From Amoebophrya sp. AT5.2 (Eukaryota > Sar > Dinophyceae > Syndiniales > Amoebophryaceae), in assembly GCA_005223375.1 (NCBI GenBank), contig RXOD01003976.1, forward strand, positions 1 to 33,700: a DNA stretch of 33,700 nt, in the 5' to 3' direction. Positions 1 through 8,420 of this stretch are shown here, piece after piece (the first letter of the stretch is position 1; each line of letters starts with the position of its first letter). Under the pieces are notes generated by a model. That model made no database searches. It had not been told where the DNA came from and saw only the letters and a list, made by a program, of their open reading frames with translations. The translations under genes and the position numbers were made by a program.

Positions 1-165
1 AGTCTTCCTGTTCTACTTGCTCTTTGTGACCTGTGTCAGAGTGAGCGAAAAGTAGATCATCGTCCAAGGAGATCTCTATCAGTTTTAATATTGCTCTACG
101 GCTGCATACAAGAGAGCCTCCGAAACGGAGAGATCTGGGCAGAAAATGCTCGAGCGCTGCAGGAA

Positions 166-804
166 ATGACGTACATGTATCCACGGCTCCGTACGCAACA
201 GCGGTACCGGTTGCGTTACGACGGAGCGAGATGGAAGGAGGTCAAGCGGGCCCTCGCGCGGGAAGAACGAGCGTGCGCGGACTTTCTGCGAGAGGAGGGG
301 GCGGCTACGACGCAACCGCACATACCTGTCCAGGCCGCGCGCGACCCCAGTGTTCCACCGGAGGCCGTACGGTTGATTCCGCGGCACACAGAACGACGAC
401 TGATCGAACAGTCCGAGGAGGAGAGCCCGAGACTGCGCGCTGACGGAGAATACGCCACTGTCGACGACGTGCCGGGGACTCAGATCAACGCCGGGTCGAC
501 CCGCTACGGAGCGCGACTGTTGGAGCTGATCCGGGCCGGCAGGGTACAGGCCGCTTACGAGGAGTGCTGCCGCCTCTTCGGGAACGACAAGACCACCTAC
601 ACGGAGGACCAACCCACGATCTTCGACGACATCGGCGATGCGGAGACCCTCAACAAGAAGTACCGCGTGTTGTCGCTGAACGTACATCCCGACAAAGTGA
701 AGGATGAGCGGCTGCAGCCGCTGGCAGCAAGCACGCTGATGATGTTGTTGAACGTACATCGAGAGCGCCGCTCGGCAACTTTGTCACCAAGAGCAGTTCA
801 GTAG
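166..804 (+). CDS. J-domain (DnaJ-like) protein, possibly 5' partial
   Basis: The ORF encodes 212 residues from the first ATG at 166. The same frame has no stop back to base 1, so the true start may lie at a non-ATG codon or outside the window. The C-terminal part (about residues 155-205) looks like helix II, loop and helix III of a J domain. It has a KKYRVLSLNVHPDK segment with the diagnostic HPD at residues 174-176, followed by a helix ending in LLNVHRERR. J domains stimulate the ATPase of Hsp70 chaperones; a C-terminal J domain without a G/F or zinc region is typical of class C co-chaperones and of some viral proteins. The N-terminal part is basic, probably helical and not recognised. The functional role is inferred from the HPD motif alone. 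An AATAAA signal follows 98 nt after the stop. Confidence 0.7.
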   Translation: MTYMYPRLRTQQRYRLRYDGARWKEVKRALAREERACADFLREEGAATTQPHIPVQAARDPSVPPEAVRLIPRHTERRLIEQSEEESPRLRADGEYATVDDVPGTQINAGSTRYGARLLELIRAGRVQAAYEECCRLFGNDKTTYTEDQPTIFDDIGDAETLNKKYRVLSLNVHPDKVKDERLQPLAASTLMMLLNVHRERRSATLSPRAVQ

Positions 805-1122
805 AGGAAGATATAAAATGAAGAAATTGAAAGGAGGGTGACGTGGACCGCGGCAGTGTGCAGGTGTGTTGCGCGGTGAACAACTTTCAGATCTACGAAG
901 CAATAAATGGATGGCTGGTCGGAATCGAGAAATTCTGGATCGACGACGGGATCGGCGATCCACGACAGCAGCAGAACCAGCGCGCATCCGCAGACCGACT
1001 GATAGCACTAACTCGAGCACGTCAAATTGATCTTTCATCGAGTCACAGCAGGGCCCGCGATTTCAGGAAAACATCGACTTCGCCCGCGTTACGACACATA
1101 ACTACCACCGTCAATCACGCCT
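805..1122 (+). other. intergenic stretch, no supported gene
   Basis: This stretch lies between the J-domain gene and the coiled-coil gene. It contains AATAAA at 902-907, a possible polyadenylation signal for the upstream gene. A 98-codon frame (843-1139) crosses it but begins with GTG, has no internal ATG and resembles nothing known, so it is not called as a gene. Confidence 0.5.
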
Positions 1123-1452
1123 ATGCGAGACGTACTTAGCGACCGACTGCAAGCTGCTAGTTACGAGATCGAAGAACTTCGTATACAACTTTCGAAGCAA
1201 GAGCAGGAACACGCCGTCGAAGTCCGGGAGCTGCAGCAGTTCGCCCAACTGCTGGTGGAAGAAAATAAAATCGAACGGAACAAGCGCATCGAACTGCAAG
1301 CCGTGCGGAAAGACCTGGTGAAGCAGCGAGACGACGCCCGCGAACAAAGAGACGCTTGTCGCCGGGTTTTGAGGAAGGACAGGCACCGCTCGTACTGCTG
1401 GGAGCCGGTCGATTGGGTCAATTTTCTGTTCACGTACTTTTCCCGGATCTGA
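1123..1452 (+). CDS. small coiled-coil protein
   Basis: The ORF encodes 109 residues from an ATG at 1123. Residues about 1-85 are dominated by E, Q, R, K, L and A with heptad-like spacing of hydrophobic residues, as in a parallel coiled coil. The last 25 residues change character, with several aromatic residues (SYCWEPVDWVNFLFTYF), and could be an interaction tail. No family is recognised. It is followed after 59 nt by the RING gene in the same direction, so both may come from one transcript. It could be a chance frame, but the ATG start, the regular coiled-coil composition and the position in a one-direction cluster favour a real gene. Confidence 0.5.
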   Translation: MRDVLSDRLQAASYEIEELRIQLSKQEQEHAVEVRELQQFAQLLVEENKIERNKRIELQAVRKDLVKQRDDAREQRDACRRVLRKDRHRSYCWEPVDWVNFLFTYFSRI

Positions 1453-1511
1453 AGCGCAGGTGGTGTAGTTGCGCCGGCAGAACGTTTCCGAACTTGTTTC
1501 TTGTTCGGACG

Positions 1512-2579
1512 ATGCCGACGGAGAACGACGAGCAGCATTTGCACGGCATCGAACCTCGCCTCGACACACCAGACGACAGCGACGACCACCAAAAGGTAAT
1601 CGACCTCGCCGCAGAGGAAGCCTGTCGCGCGCTCAAGTTTCGCGAGCGCACAGCGGAGTTCGGCGAGGAGAGCCGTGCTAGCGTAGTGCCGCCGGACGCA
1701 CTGGAGGAAATCCGCAATTTAAGTCTAGAAGAAGAAGAAGTTTGGATCGCGTTATACGTAGCATCGCTCAGTGGGGAGCGAGAACGGAGGGACTTTCGCG
1801 ACCCCATCGACCGCGTAGACGCGAACGAAGAATTGAAATCGCTGCTCGTCATTTTCACCGACCCAAAGAACTGCGATACCCACGACAGCCAGCTCTACAC
1901 CCAGGACTTCCAGGAAGAAGCGCCGCTGGTGATCTGCTGGAGGAACTGCCCATCGTACGAAGACCGCTACAGCCGCCGGCTCGACGGAACCTACTTTCAG
2001 TTCGCGGGGTTCTTCCCGACACTTGCTGCTCTACCTTCCTGCGTCCTCACAAACAACTTGTTCACTGGTACGCACGCCAGACAGCTCTACGACAAGAACA
2101 GCATCACGCTGCACGAGTCGTTTAGCGAGATCTGTAGGCAGTTCGATTTCATCGTCCAGGAACTTGCCCGACGCGCAGAGGCGGGGACTCTGCCCGAAGA
2201 CCTTGCTGGTCGAGTTTTGTTCGTCGACTTCGCGCGCGGGGGCCCCGAAGACAGTGGCGAGGACGACGACAACGGTCACAACAACCCTGGACCCAACGAC
2301 CCTCTGCGGGAAGACCGGTGGGACCGCATCGAGACAAGAACAGTTGAAAACTCGGAGGAATTTGAGGACTTCTGCCAGTCGTGGGACGCCGACGACGGAT
2401 ACTTTGTGGAGGACTTCTGCGTCGTCTGCTGCAACGACCTCTTCGAAGGAGACACTGCGTCGTTGTGCAAACTGCCGACCTGCGGGCACTACTTCCACGA
2501 GCACTGCCTTCGAGGGTGGTTCGCACGAGCCGGCACCTGCCCGATCTGCCGTACCAATTTAAACGCGGACTTGGAGTAA
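1512..2579 (+). CDS. RING-H2 zinc-finger protein, probable E3 ubiquitin ligase
   Basis: The ORF encodes 355 residues. The frame is open further upstream only with non-ATG starts, so the ATG at 1512 is chosen. The C-terminus holds a complete RING-H2 pattern: C303-x2-C306, C324-x-H326, H329-x2-C332, C343-x2-C346. The linker around PTCGHYFHEHC and CPICR is typical of the family. RING-H2 domains recruit E2 enzymes and transfer ubiquitin; the substrate is unknown. The N-terminal 300 residues are acidic and unrecognised, with a low-complexity Asp/Asn stretch near residues 245-265. That stretch contains NPGP but lacks the upstream residues of a 2A peptide. The RING placed at the very end resembles stand-alone viral or transposon-borne E3 proteins, but this is inference. 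The next gene starts 50 nt downstream. Confidence 0.85.
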   Translation: MPTENDEQHLHGIEPRLDTPDDSDDHQKVIDLAAEEACRALKFRERTAEFGEESRASVVPPDALEEIRNLSLEEEEVWIALYVASLSGERERRDFRDPIDRVDANEELKSLLVIFTDPKNCDTHDSQLYTQDFQEEAPLVICWRNCPSYEDRYSRRLDGTYFQFAGFFPTLAALPSCVLTNNLFTGTHARQLYDKNSITLHESFSEICRQFDFIVQELARRAEAGTLPEDLAGRVLFVDFARGGPEDSGEDDDNGHNNPGPNDPLREDRWDRIETRTVENSEEFEDFCQSWDADDGYFVEDFCVVCCNDLFEGDTASLCKLPTCGHYFHEHCLRGWFARAGTCPICRTNLNADLE

Positions 2580-2629
2580 AACAGAAAGACTGGTTTCATA
2601 GTGGTGTCAGCACTAGTTCCTCACGCCGC

Positions 2630-3061
2630 ATGGATCCCGGAGCAACCGAATATCACGAAGTTATCGGGGACACGGGCAGCACACCATACGCCGAGGTAGC
2701 CGGAGCTGACGAGCCCGCTTCGCCTGCCAATTCGCAATCATCTAGCGCTCCTTCCGAATTTGGATACGGAGCCCGCTTGGAACGGGCGGAGGAGCAGTTG
2801 TACGCATACGAACGATACGTCGACGACCTGCATATCGAATTTCAAGACCAACTTCGGCAGATCGAAGAGCAGCACGAGGAAGAGCGGAGGGAGGATCGAC
2901 AGATTCGGCGCGACGCCGAACGTCAGCGAGTCGTTCGACTGCAAGCAGAGGTGTGGGAGCTTTTCGGCGAGGAGGACGACGTCACGGTATACGATCTGCT
3001 TCGTATTATCGAACAAATATTCGAACCGCACGGTCACCGGCAGGATGGCCACCCAGCGTAG
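2630..3061 (+). CDS. charged coiled-coil protein
   Basis: The ORF encodes 143 residues from the ATG at 2630. The frame extends upstream into the RING gene, but that part is only a shadow of the RING coding sequence. Residues 1-40 are Ser/Ala/Pro-rich and probably disordered. Residues about 45-110 are rich in E, R and Q with a strong coiled-coil look. A more ordered C-terminal segment (about 110-135) follows. No family is recognised. Its end overlaps the start of the SWIM gene by 17 nt in a different frame, which implies tight packing and possibly reinitiation or leaky scanning if both are read from one mRNA. Confidence 0.55.
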   Translation: MDPGATEYHEVIGDTGSTPYAEVAGADEPASPANSQSSSAPSEFGYGARLERAEEQLYAYERYVDDLHIEFQDQLRQIEEQHEEERREDRQIRRDAERQRVVRLQAEVWELFGEEDDVTVYDLLRIIEQIFEPHGHRQDGHPA

Positions 3062-4262
3062 TCGTAGCCGCGAGGCCCGTCGCGACAATCCGCACGACCC
3101 AGGGCCGCAGCGGTGGGTCGAAGGAGTGGGTCACGTACCCGCGAAGGCCACGGTTGAGAAGATTCGACCCTCGGAACTTGTCAGCAAAGCGAACACTGCC
3201 AGCACGACACGCAAGCTCCTCGACTACCGCAAGCGATATGGAAAAGACCTCGTCTACAGGGTCAAAGTCCCGTACATCGTCAAGCCCCAAGAACAACATC
3301 GAGGGCTCCCAGCCGAGTTCGCTACCGACGTTCGTCTTGAAACCCGCGGTGGAACAGCTTATCATCCGTCCACCGGCCACGAAGTGGAAATCTACTGGTG
3401 GGTGACGGTCCGGGAAGCAGCCGGGCTACTGCGACGGGCGATGGACGCAAAGGATATGCATCCCGGCTTACAGAGACATTCCGTGGCGACGACGTGCAAG
3501 GGACGCGCCTGGACTGACCACTCGACGACGATCCGCTACTGGGTGCACGAACCCGTCGGATGGCAAGACTACTTCCGCACAGTCAGTTGCAGCTGCGTGG
3601 GCGACTTGTACGATTGTGAACACTTTGCCGCACAGTGCGGAATGCACAGCGTGTCCGACGCGGTCTGGAACGCGGCGAGTCGACTACCGCAAGAAGAGCT
3701 CGAGGAAATCTACATACGGCTGTTGGCCAAGATCGGAATCGAAGTTCGGCGTCCGGTGACTGAGGCAGTGGAGAGTCGCTGGTGCGTGTTCATGAACAAC
3801 TCCACGGAATACGGAAATACGAACGGGTCGTCAGCCGCGGCCGACGACGGCGGTCCTGGCTGCGCGGGTCCTGACGCAGTATCGACATTCTACGACCGGA
3901 ACGACTACCTGGACCCAGAAGGTCCCGGGTTTGAGGGATTTCAGCAGAGCGCGGCCGAAGCCGTGCTGCGCTACAAAGCCTCCCTCGATCGTGTACAGGC
4001 AGAACACGAAACTGCCGTCGCCACCGGAGACTCGACGAAGATTCAGGCGGCAGAGAGACGGCTGCGGACAACCCGACGAACGGTTGCGCGAGGATTTGAT
4101 CTACTTCACCCGAGCACGCAGCAGCGTTTGGTGCGAGACGGCTTCGTCAAGCCGAAAGTGGAGGATTCTGAGGGATCGGCTGCAAGATTGCCGTCTCCCG
4201 CTGAATCCGGGGAACAGCGTTACCGGCGGTTGTGGAATCTGGGAAGTGAGGCGACGAAGTGA
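3045..4262 (+). CDS. SWIM-type zinc-finger protein
   Basis: The ORF encodes 405 residues from the ATG at 3045; upstream in-frame codons overlap the previous gene and are ignored. A SWIM motif, C-x-C-x6-C-x-H, is visible at C182, C184, C191 and H193 (SCSCVGDLYDCEHFAAQ). SWIM fingers bind DNA or protein and are found in MULE transposases, Zn-finger E3 ligases and recombination factors. No transposase core is seen here. Residues about 296-351 look like a helical coiled coil. The N-terminal 15 residues are strongly basic. Near the C-terminus (codons at 4172-4198) the DNA resembles a motif repeated in three non-coding places elsewhere in the window. Function beyond zinc and nucleic-acid or protein binding is not known. 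Confidence 0.75.
   Translation: MATQRSRSREARRDNPHDPGPQRWVEGVGHVPAKATVEKIRPSELVSKANTASTTRKLLDYRKRYGKDLVYRVKVPYIVKPQEQHRGLPAEFATDVRLETRGGTAYHPSTGHEVEIYWWVTVREAAGLLRRAMDAKDMHPGLQRHSVATTCKGRAWTDHSTTIRYWVHEPVGWQDYFRTVSCSCVGDLYDCEHFAAQCGMHSVSDAVWNAASRLPQEELEEIYIRLLAKIGIEVRRPVTEAVESRWCVFMNNSTEYGNTNGSSAAADDGGPGCAGPDAVSTFYDRNDYLDPEGPGFEGFQQSAAEAVLRYKASLDRVQAEHETAVATGDSTKIQAAERRLRTTRRTVARGFDLLHPSTQQRLVRDGFVKPKVEDSEGSAARLPSPAESGEQRYRRLWNLGSEATK
4172..4198 (+). repeat. GGATCGGCTGCAA motif, copy 1 (inside SWIM gene)
   Basis: The 3' end of the SWIM gene carries GGATCGGCTGCAA followed by a GCCGTCTCC block, closely matching the post-gene motif 220 nt downstream. It is read as GSAARLPSPAE here. Identity with the other copies covers the first 13 bases and much of the next 12. 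Confidence 0.4.
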
Positions 4263-5052
4263 TGTTGAACTGAATGAGGTGGACTGAAAAATTGACGCAT
4301 GAAGCAGGAGGAAACATATCGAGGCAAGAAGTTGAAATTTGAGATGGAACTGAGACCGCCATGGTCGTCTTGGCGACCGTTTGTCGGCTCGGAGGATCGG
4401 TTGCGATGATGCCGTCGCCTTCGGCCACTGCGGGAGCTGGGGAAACAATTATTGAGTACTAATTGAAAGAAAGAACGACGAAGTCGGCAAGTCCGCATTC
4501 ATGAGAACGTAAGGGATGTTGTGTCCGGCCGCTCTACACCCGGTCAAGGAAGCCTAACCAATCCGATGGAGACGGCAATATCGAAATCAGAAATTCCCAA
4601 AAGTCTGGTCGTCTGACCGTGAGCGGCACAATAGTATGTGAAATCGGTAGTTCCGTCGCACGAGACCGCATTCTACCATCCCCTAAGGTCGACCCGCGCC
4701 ATTCGAACAAATGACGTAGACAAACCAGAAACAAGCGTGAACGTCGAGTAGACAAACGCAACCAAGTTAAAAGCTCCGACCAGTACCGTGGTGCTCCTGC
4801 CCACGCACTTCCATTTGCTGATCGATTTCGATGCACGAACTGGAAACGCACCCAGTAGTCCGGGACTAGGTGCCGGACCTATCGAACACCGCGTTTGCAA
4901 GCATCTTCCAATCTCACGGCGAGCACGGCACTCGACTACAGTGGTTTCATCTACTCGATCGCAGGAAGCCGCATTCTTTGAGTAGAGATTTGCACATGCG
5001 CGTGCACCGCCATGACAGGCCATAGTTGTTTCATCACGCAATACATTGAGAC
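4263..5052 (+). other. 790-nt intergenic region
   Basis: No convincing gene is seen. A 33-codon ATG frame (4361-4462) covers the repeated GGAGGATCGG motif. A 65-codon frame at 4788-4985 starts with GTG and lacks an ATG. A 129-codon minus-strand frame (4673-5062) is Cys-rich with one hydrophobic stretch, but it is the only candidate against the gene direction and resembles nothing known. Several short ATG-stop frames precede the ParB-like gene. The region may hold a promoter or 3' processing signals. Confidence 0.45.
4392..4420 (+). repeat. GGAGGATCGG motif, copy 2
   Basis: GGAGGATCGGTTGCGATGAT followed by GCCGTCGCC lies 130 nt after the SWIM gene stop. It matches the copies at 6865 and 32843, and the one inside the SWIM gene, with few differences. 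It also lies in a 33-codon ATG frame, read as GGSVAMMPSPSA. Confidence 0.45.
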
Positions 5053-5619
5053 ATGAGCACATTCGATAGCGCGTCCGGTAGGTACTGGGACAGAGGGGTA
5101 GAGGCGACTATAAAGGTCCGGGACATAAGATTCACCCACGACTCGGTGTCTGCTTGTTTCACGCAGGGCACGCCATTGCGTGAGGCGGCGGTCCGCCTGG
5201 TTTCGGGAGAAGACATCATCGAGAACTACCCACGCATAGCTGTATTTTTCGACCAGATGAACCGGCGTTTTACGATAAATAATCGTCGATTATTGGTTTT
5301 CCTCCGCTACGCGGAGATCACCCAGCAATACGATCTCTGCATAGCCGTCACCATCCTCCGCCAGCAGGCCCATTGGGCAGAGAAATTGACGACGTACACG
5401 GCGGGCGAGAACATCAGGATACGTCGAATTGATGTCTGGGGCGGGTCACTGCTGGATCGTACGTGGGAGCGACTGCAGATTGCAGCTCGCAACCAACGTC
5501 ACGTGAACGTAGCGGCTGCCCGTGAACAGCGAAAAAGGCGACAGGAGCTAGAAACCGAGAAAGCCCGCCACCTGGAACGAAAAATCTCCCACAAAAATTT
5601 GGTTCGAAAATCGTTCTAA
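5053..5619 (+). CDS. ParB-like (ParB/sulfiredoxin fold) domain protein
   Basis: The ORF encodes 188 residues from an ATG at 5053. Residues about 20-90 match the small ParB-like domain found in many bacterial and protist proteins. They begin with IKVRDIRFTHDSVS (residues 20-33) and end with the hallmark TINNRRLLVF (residues 74-83). Proteins of this fold bind or hydrolyse nucleotides or nick DNA; in this short variant the activity is not known. Residues about 145-188 are very basic (RKRRQELETEKARHLERKI) and could bind nucleic acid or direct nuclear import. The gene is isolated by 790 nt upstream and 283 nt downstream, unlike the packed genes to its left. It could be a host-derived or bacterial-derived accessory gene; the domain call rests on the two conserved blocks. 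Confidence 0.65.
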   Translation: MSTFDSASGRYWDRGVEATIKVRDIRFTHDSVSACFTQGTPLREAAVRLVSGEDIIENYPRIAVFFDQMNRRFTINNRRLLVFLRYAEITQQYDLCIAVTILRQQAHWAEKLTTYTAGENIRIRRIDVWGGSLLDRTWERLQIAARNQRHVNVAAAREQRKRRQELETEKARHLERKISHKNLVRKSF

Positions 5620-5902
5620 GAAGATCTCTCGCACAATAAGACTTCATTCCCGCACGCAATAGCACGGGATCCAGATAGCACTACAACGGACGTCCATACT
5701 GTACCAACTCATGTACGACTTAACAATACATAGGGAGATACGTCACCGACGAGGCACTTTTAGCAGGAGACGAAGAAGCAGCTGTCCTCACGCTAGCTTA
5801 CAATCGAACAACGCTGTTGATCTCAAGCGCATCCAGTAGATAACTGCAAGGGAGGGAGCCCAGGGGAACCAATTGCAGTCCGACCGCCGTCACAACCAAC
5901 AA

Positions 5903-6766
5903 ATGGACATGGCAAAAGCCTTCAGCCGCCGACTGGCGCGGCCCGCAGCTATACTCGACACTGGCTGTACGGTGGGCCCGTCTGATTCCGCGTCGCAGTC
6001 CGGTCCGGCCGGTACCGTGGTGCAGCCAGAAAGCACGATCGACCAACTGATGCAGCGTCTCCTGCCGTCGAAGCAACTGAATGAACCCGAGGGGGGAGTC
6101 GACCGCACGACACCGGAATACAAGCGTATGAAGAACGAGTTCAAGTCCTTCGCGATCGAGATCGGTCGCCAAAACATCATCGACGATATGCGTCTGATCC
6201 AGTTCGTCATCTCGACCCTGAAACGCGGGTCGGCGGCGCTCGCGTCGCAGAAGCGCGCTGAATGCAGTGACCTCGTTAAGGTCGCTCTCTGCGGCCTGAT
6301 GCAGAAGCTGTATCCCGACTTCGCCACGGAACAGGGAATGGGAATCAAAGACGAGCAGATCGTCAGCGCACTCGAAAACTTTCCTGACTTCAATCAGGGA
6401 ATGTGCGATCGGTACATGGAAGAATCGCGTAAGAAAGGGGACCTCATCGGCGATAAAAAGGCGGCCCGCGACAAAGTGGCTTCCTCTTTTTCTTCAGCGT
6501 CCGACGACAACGCAGACTACCTCCCGTACGGCTACTGGGAGACGATGTCGGAACTGCAGATCGGGGCGTCGACCTTCAATCAGATCGGGCGCGACATCCT
6601 GACTGCGACCAAGGAAATCAAGGATGACGCGAAGAAAAACACCAAAATGTTGAGCCGGACTCTCATCTCGATGCAGGCCTACCTCGAGAGTCGCCTGGAT
6701 CCGCAAGAGCCCGATTATGAGCTTGCGGACGACGACAGCAGCGTCAACGTCGCTGAGCGCAAGTGA
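5903..6766 (+). CDS. protein of unknown function, 287 aa
   Basis: The ORF encodes 287 residues from the ATG at 5903; a TTG ten codons upstream is not preferred. The N-terminal 60 residues are low-complexity. An ILDTGC string at residues 17-22 looks like a retropepsin active site, but the rest of an aspartic protease fold is absent. Residues about 75-160 appear helical and globular (KNEFKSFAIEIGRQNIIDDMRLIQFVISTL and onward). Residues about 215-275 are also helical and end in an acidic tail. No family is recognised. It is the last gene before the T-rich non-coding block, a place where LTR elements carry their final ORF, but that is only positional inference. Confidence 0.6.
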   Translation: MDMAKAFSRRLARPAAILDTGCTVGPSDSASQSGPAGTVVQPESTIDQLMQRLLPSKQLNEPEGGVDRTTPEYKRMKNEFKSFAIEIGRQNIIDDMRLIQFVISTLKRGSAALASQKRAECSDLVKVALCGLMQKLYPDFATEQGMGIKDEQIVSALENFPDFNQGMCDRYMEESRKKGDLIGDKKAARDKVASSFSSASDDNADYLPYGYWETMSELQIGASTFNQIGRDILTATKEIKDDAKKNTKMLSRTLISMQAYLESRLDPQEPDYELADDDSSVNVAERK

Positions 6767-6816
6767 GACTCAGGCACTACGCGAAGGCACTGGCAGTTAG
6801 CAAACAGAATTTCATC

Positions 6817-6939
6817 ATGTTCTACAACCACCAGAAAGCAAAAGGGGAGGGGTTTCGGTCGGACGGAGGATCGGCTGCAATAAGCCGTGGCCACCAACCA
6901 CCGGGTGAGGAGGTGTACCATCTGTGGAGGACGAAGTGA
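6817..6939 (+). CDS. possible 40-aa small ORF
   Basis: An ATG frame starts 50 nt after the stop of the 287-aa gene and spans both the purine tract and the GGAGGATCGG motif. Its product contains GGSAAIS, similar to the GGSVAMM read from the 33-codon frame at 4361-4462 and to GSAARLP at the end of the SWIM protein. It may be a tiny gene, a decayed 3' coding fragment, or chance around a nucleic-acid motif. Confidence 0.2.
   Translation: MFYNHQKAKGEGFRSDGGSAAISRGHQPPGEEVYHLWRTK
6840..6852 (+). promoter_or_regulatory. candidate polypurine tract
   Basis: AAAAGGGGAGGGG is an uninterrupted run of 13 purines, extended by AGAAAGC upstream, with the A-run then G-run order of retroviral polypurine tracts that prime plus-strand DNA and sit at the 5' edge of the 3' LTR. 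The T-rich block follows. There is no TG directly after it, which weakens the case. Confidence 0.35.
6865..6893 (+). repeat. GGAGGATCGG motif, copy 3
   Basis: GGAGGATCGGCTGCAATAAG followed by CCGTGGCC lies 98 nt after the stop of the 287-aa gene. The first 15 bases are identical to the copy after pol. CGGCT and AGCCG could pair as a 5-bp hairpin here, which the other copies do not preserve. Confidence 0.45.
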
Positions 6940-7958
6940 CTACACTAAGTTCGACGAATGTAACGGCAAGCACAGCTAGATATAGAACACGGCATCGAAG
7001 CAATTAAGCGGACAGAACGGCCAATAAGGATCTTCCGATAGCCAACATATACCGCTTTCGCGTGCCGAGTGCGTTGTTGTTAACTTTTGGCGGAAATCCA
7101 AGTAGAAGAGGCGATTCTTTGGATGGAGGTAGCACTACATCCTGTGGATTTGCTTCCTTTGCTTCTCCGGCATCGGTTGTGCAGCGCGCTCGGACTGGCG
7201 TCAGCTATCACGCTAATACCACAGCAGTTAGACACCGTCCACAGCCCGAAGTTTTCAATCATTGGACGTTTACAGCTCTCGTCAACAGTCCCTCGACGAT
7301 ACCGGCGCTGACTTCCGTTTCGCTGGTGTCATCGAGCCAACTTTGAAATCTCTCCTAAGTTCTAACCTGATCGAATTTGACCGCTACACCCAAAGTTCTG
7401 ACTCGAGCTCTTCCTTGGTCCATAAACGTTCGTCACCTTAAAACTGACTGTCAACTACTGATCTGGGTCGTCTACGGACTGTTCTCTAGTTAGTTGCGGT
7501 CTGTTTCCACATCTGTGGTATTACGACCGACTCTTTATCGATCATCGAGCGTTCGTTGACCTGAGGACAACTACTTATTACTGTACTAAACCACCCACCG
7601 GCCGTTCTGTCTGCTTCACTGAAATGAGATCGTCATCTGAAAATGTTACTTACTTCTTTGGGTCGTTCTGAGACTACGTTGAGTGACCGATTCGAGCCAG
7701 ACGCGATTGACTTCTGTTCCTTTGTTGTGTGGGGCGTCTGCAACGCGAAACTACAGACACCACCAGTAACTCTCGATGGACGTGCCCTGAAAACGGGTGT
7801 AGATATGTTTCCTCCTGCACTCAACTCGCACCGACCATTGAACGTTCATCGCGATCGCGATGCCTTGAATGAAGGACTTTCTCTCAAACGAACAGTTGCT
7901 TAGCGCCTGAAACGCTCTTTTGCTCTCCTCAGTGTGGCTCGAACGCAGTATCCATCAT

Positions 7959-8010
7959 CCGGCTCTTTGGCTCAGTGGCTAAGCCGTTGGCTCACCGGCT
8001 CTTTTGCTCA
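7959..8010 (+). repeat. short direct repeats, CCGGCTCTTTGGCTCA type
   Basis: Two 16-base copies (7959-7974 and 7995-8010) differ at one base and are 36 nt apart, inside a cluster of at least six GGCTC words between 7936 and 8052. The string TGGCTCAGTGG resembles a tRNA A box, but no B box or cloverleaf follows. Confidence 0.5.
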
Positions 8011-8175
8011 GAATCAAGTACTGTTCGCTCTGTAGTCGCTCTCTGTTGGCTCGGCACCCCTCATCTTCACCTGGCGATTCGTCCAAAGACTAAAGTGTCT
8101 TCTACTGGCACACCCTGCCCCAGGACACGACCTTCGACGTTCCGACCAGAACGCCGATACCGAGCCCAGCCGCGA

Positions 8176-8420
8176 CCGCGTAACGCATTCTGCGACGCGG
8201 ACGACCCCGAGCAACACTACCTGCGTACCGCATTCGCGACGCAGCCGAGTCCAGGCCACGCTTGATCGCGCTCCGCACACGCGACGTGATCGAGAACCAA
8301 AGCAGCATCCTGCGTACCGCATTTGCGACGCAGATCCGAGCCACACCCAGGCCACGCACCGCGACAGCGACGTGGACGAGCACCACCAGCAGCACTTCAC
8401 GCACCGCGACAGCGACGTGA
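8176..8420 (+). repeat. array of six ~44-nt hairpin units in the gag leader
   Basis: Six units share the core CGC-N(3-4)-GCG-AC. The GCG ends fall at 8194, 8238, 8283, 8327, 8369 and 8414, so the spacings are 44, 45, 44, 42 and 45 nt. Five have an outer stem. CCGCGT pairs with ACGCGG in unit 1. CTGCGT pairs with ACGCAG in units 2 and 4. CCACG pairs with CGTGG in unit 5. TCACG pairs with CGTGA in unit 6. The differences between units at the second or first pair are compensatory (C:G to T:A), so pairing rather than sequence seems kept. The array ends 80 nt before the gag ATG, where packaging or dimerisation signals of retroelements usually lie; that role is inferred. Confidence 0.7.

Noticed and set aside
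843..1139. 98-codon frame after the J-domain gene
   Set aside because: GTG start, no internal ATG, no recognisable composition or motif.
2258..2300. NPGP in the RING protein as a 2A self-separating peptide
   Set aside because: The required D-x-E-x before NPGP is absent; it reads N-G-H-N in an Asp/Asn-rich stretch.
5951..5968. ILDTGC in the 287-aa protein as a retropepsin active site
   Set aside because: The surrounding sequence is low-complexity and the flap and second hydrophobic-Gly elements of an aspartic protease are missing. DSGK at pol residue 1096 and DTGS in the 143-aa protein fail the same way.
7961..8040. tRNA gene suggested by TGGCTCAGTGG (A-box-like)
   Set aside because: No B box, acceptor stem or anticodon arm can be formed; the string belongs to a GGCTC repeat cluster.
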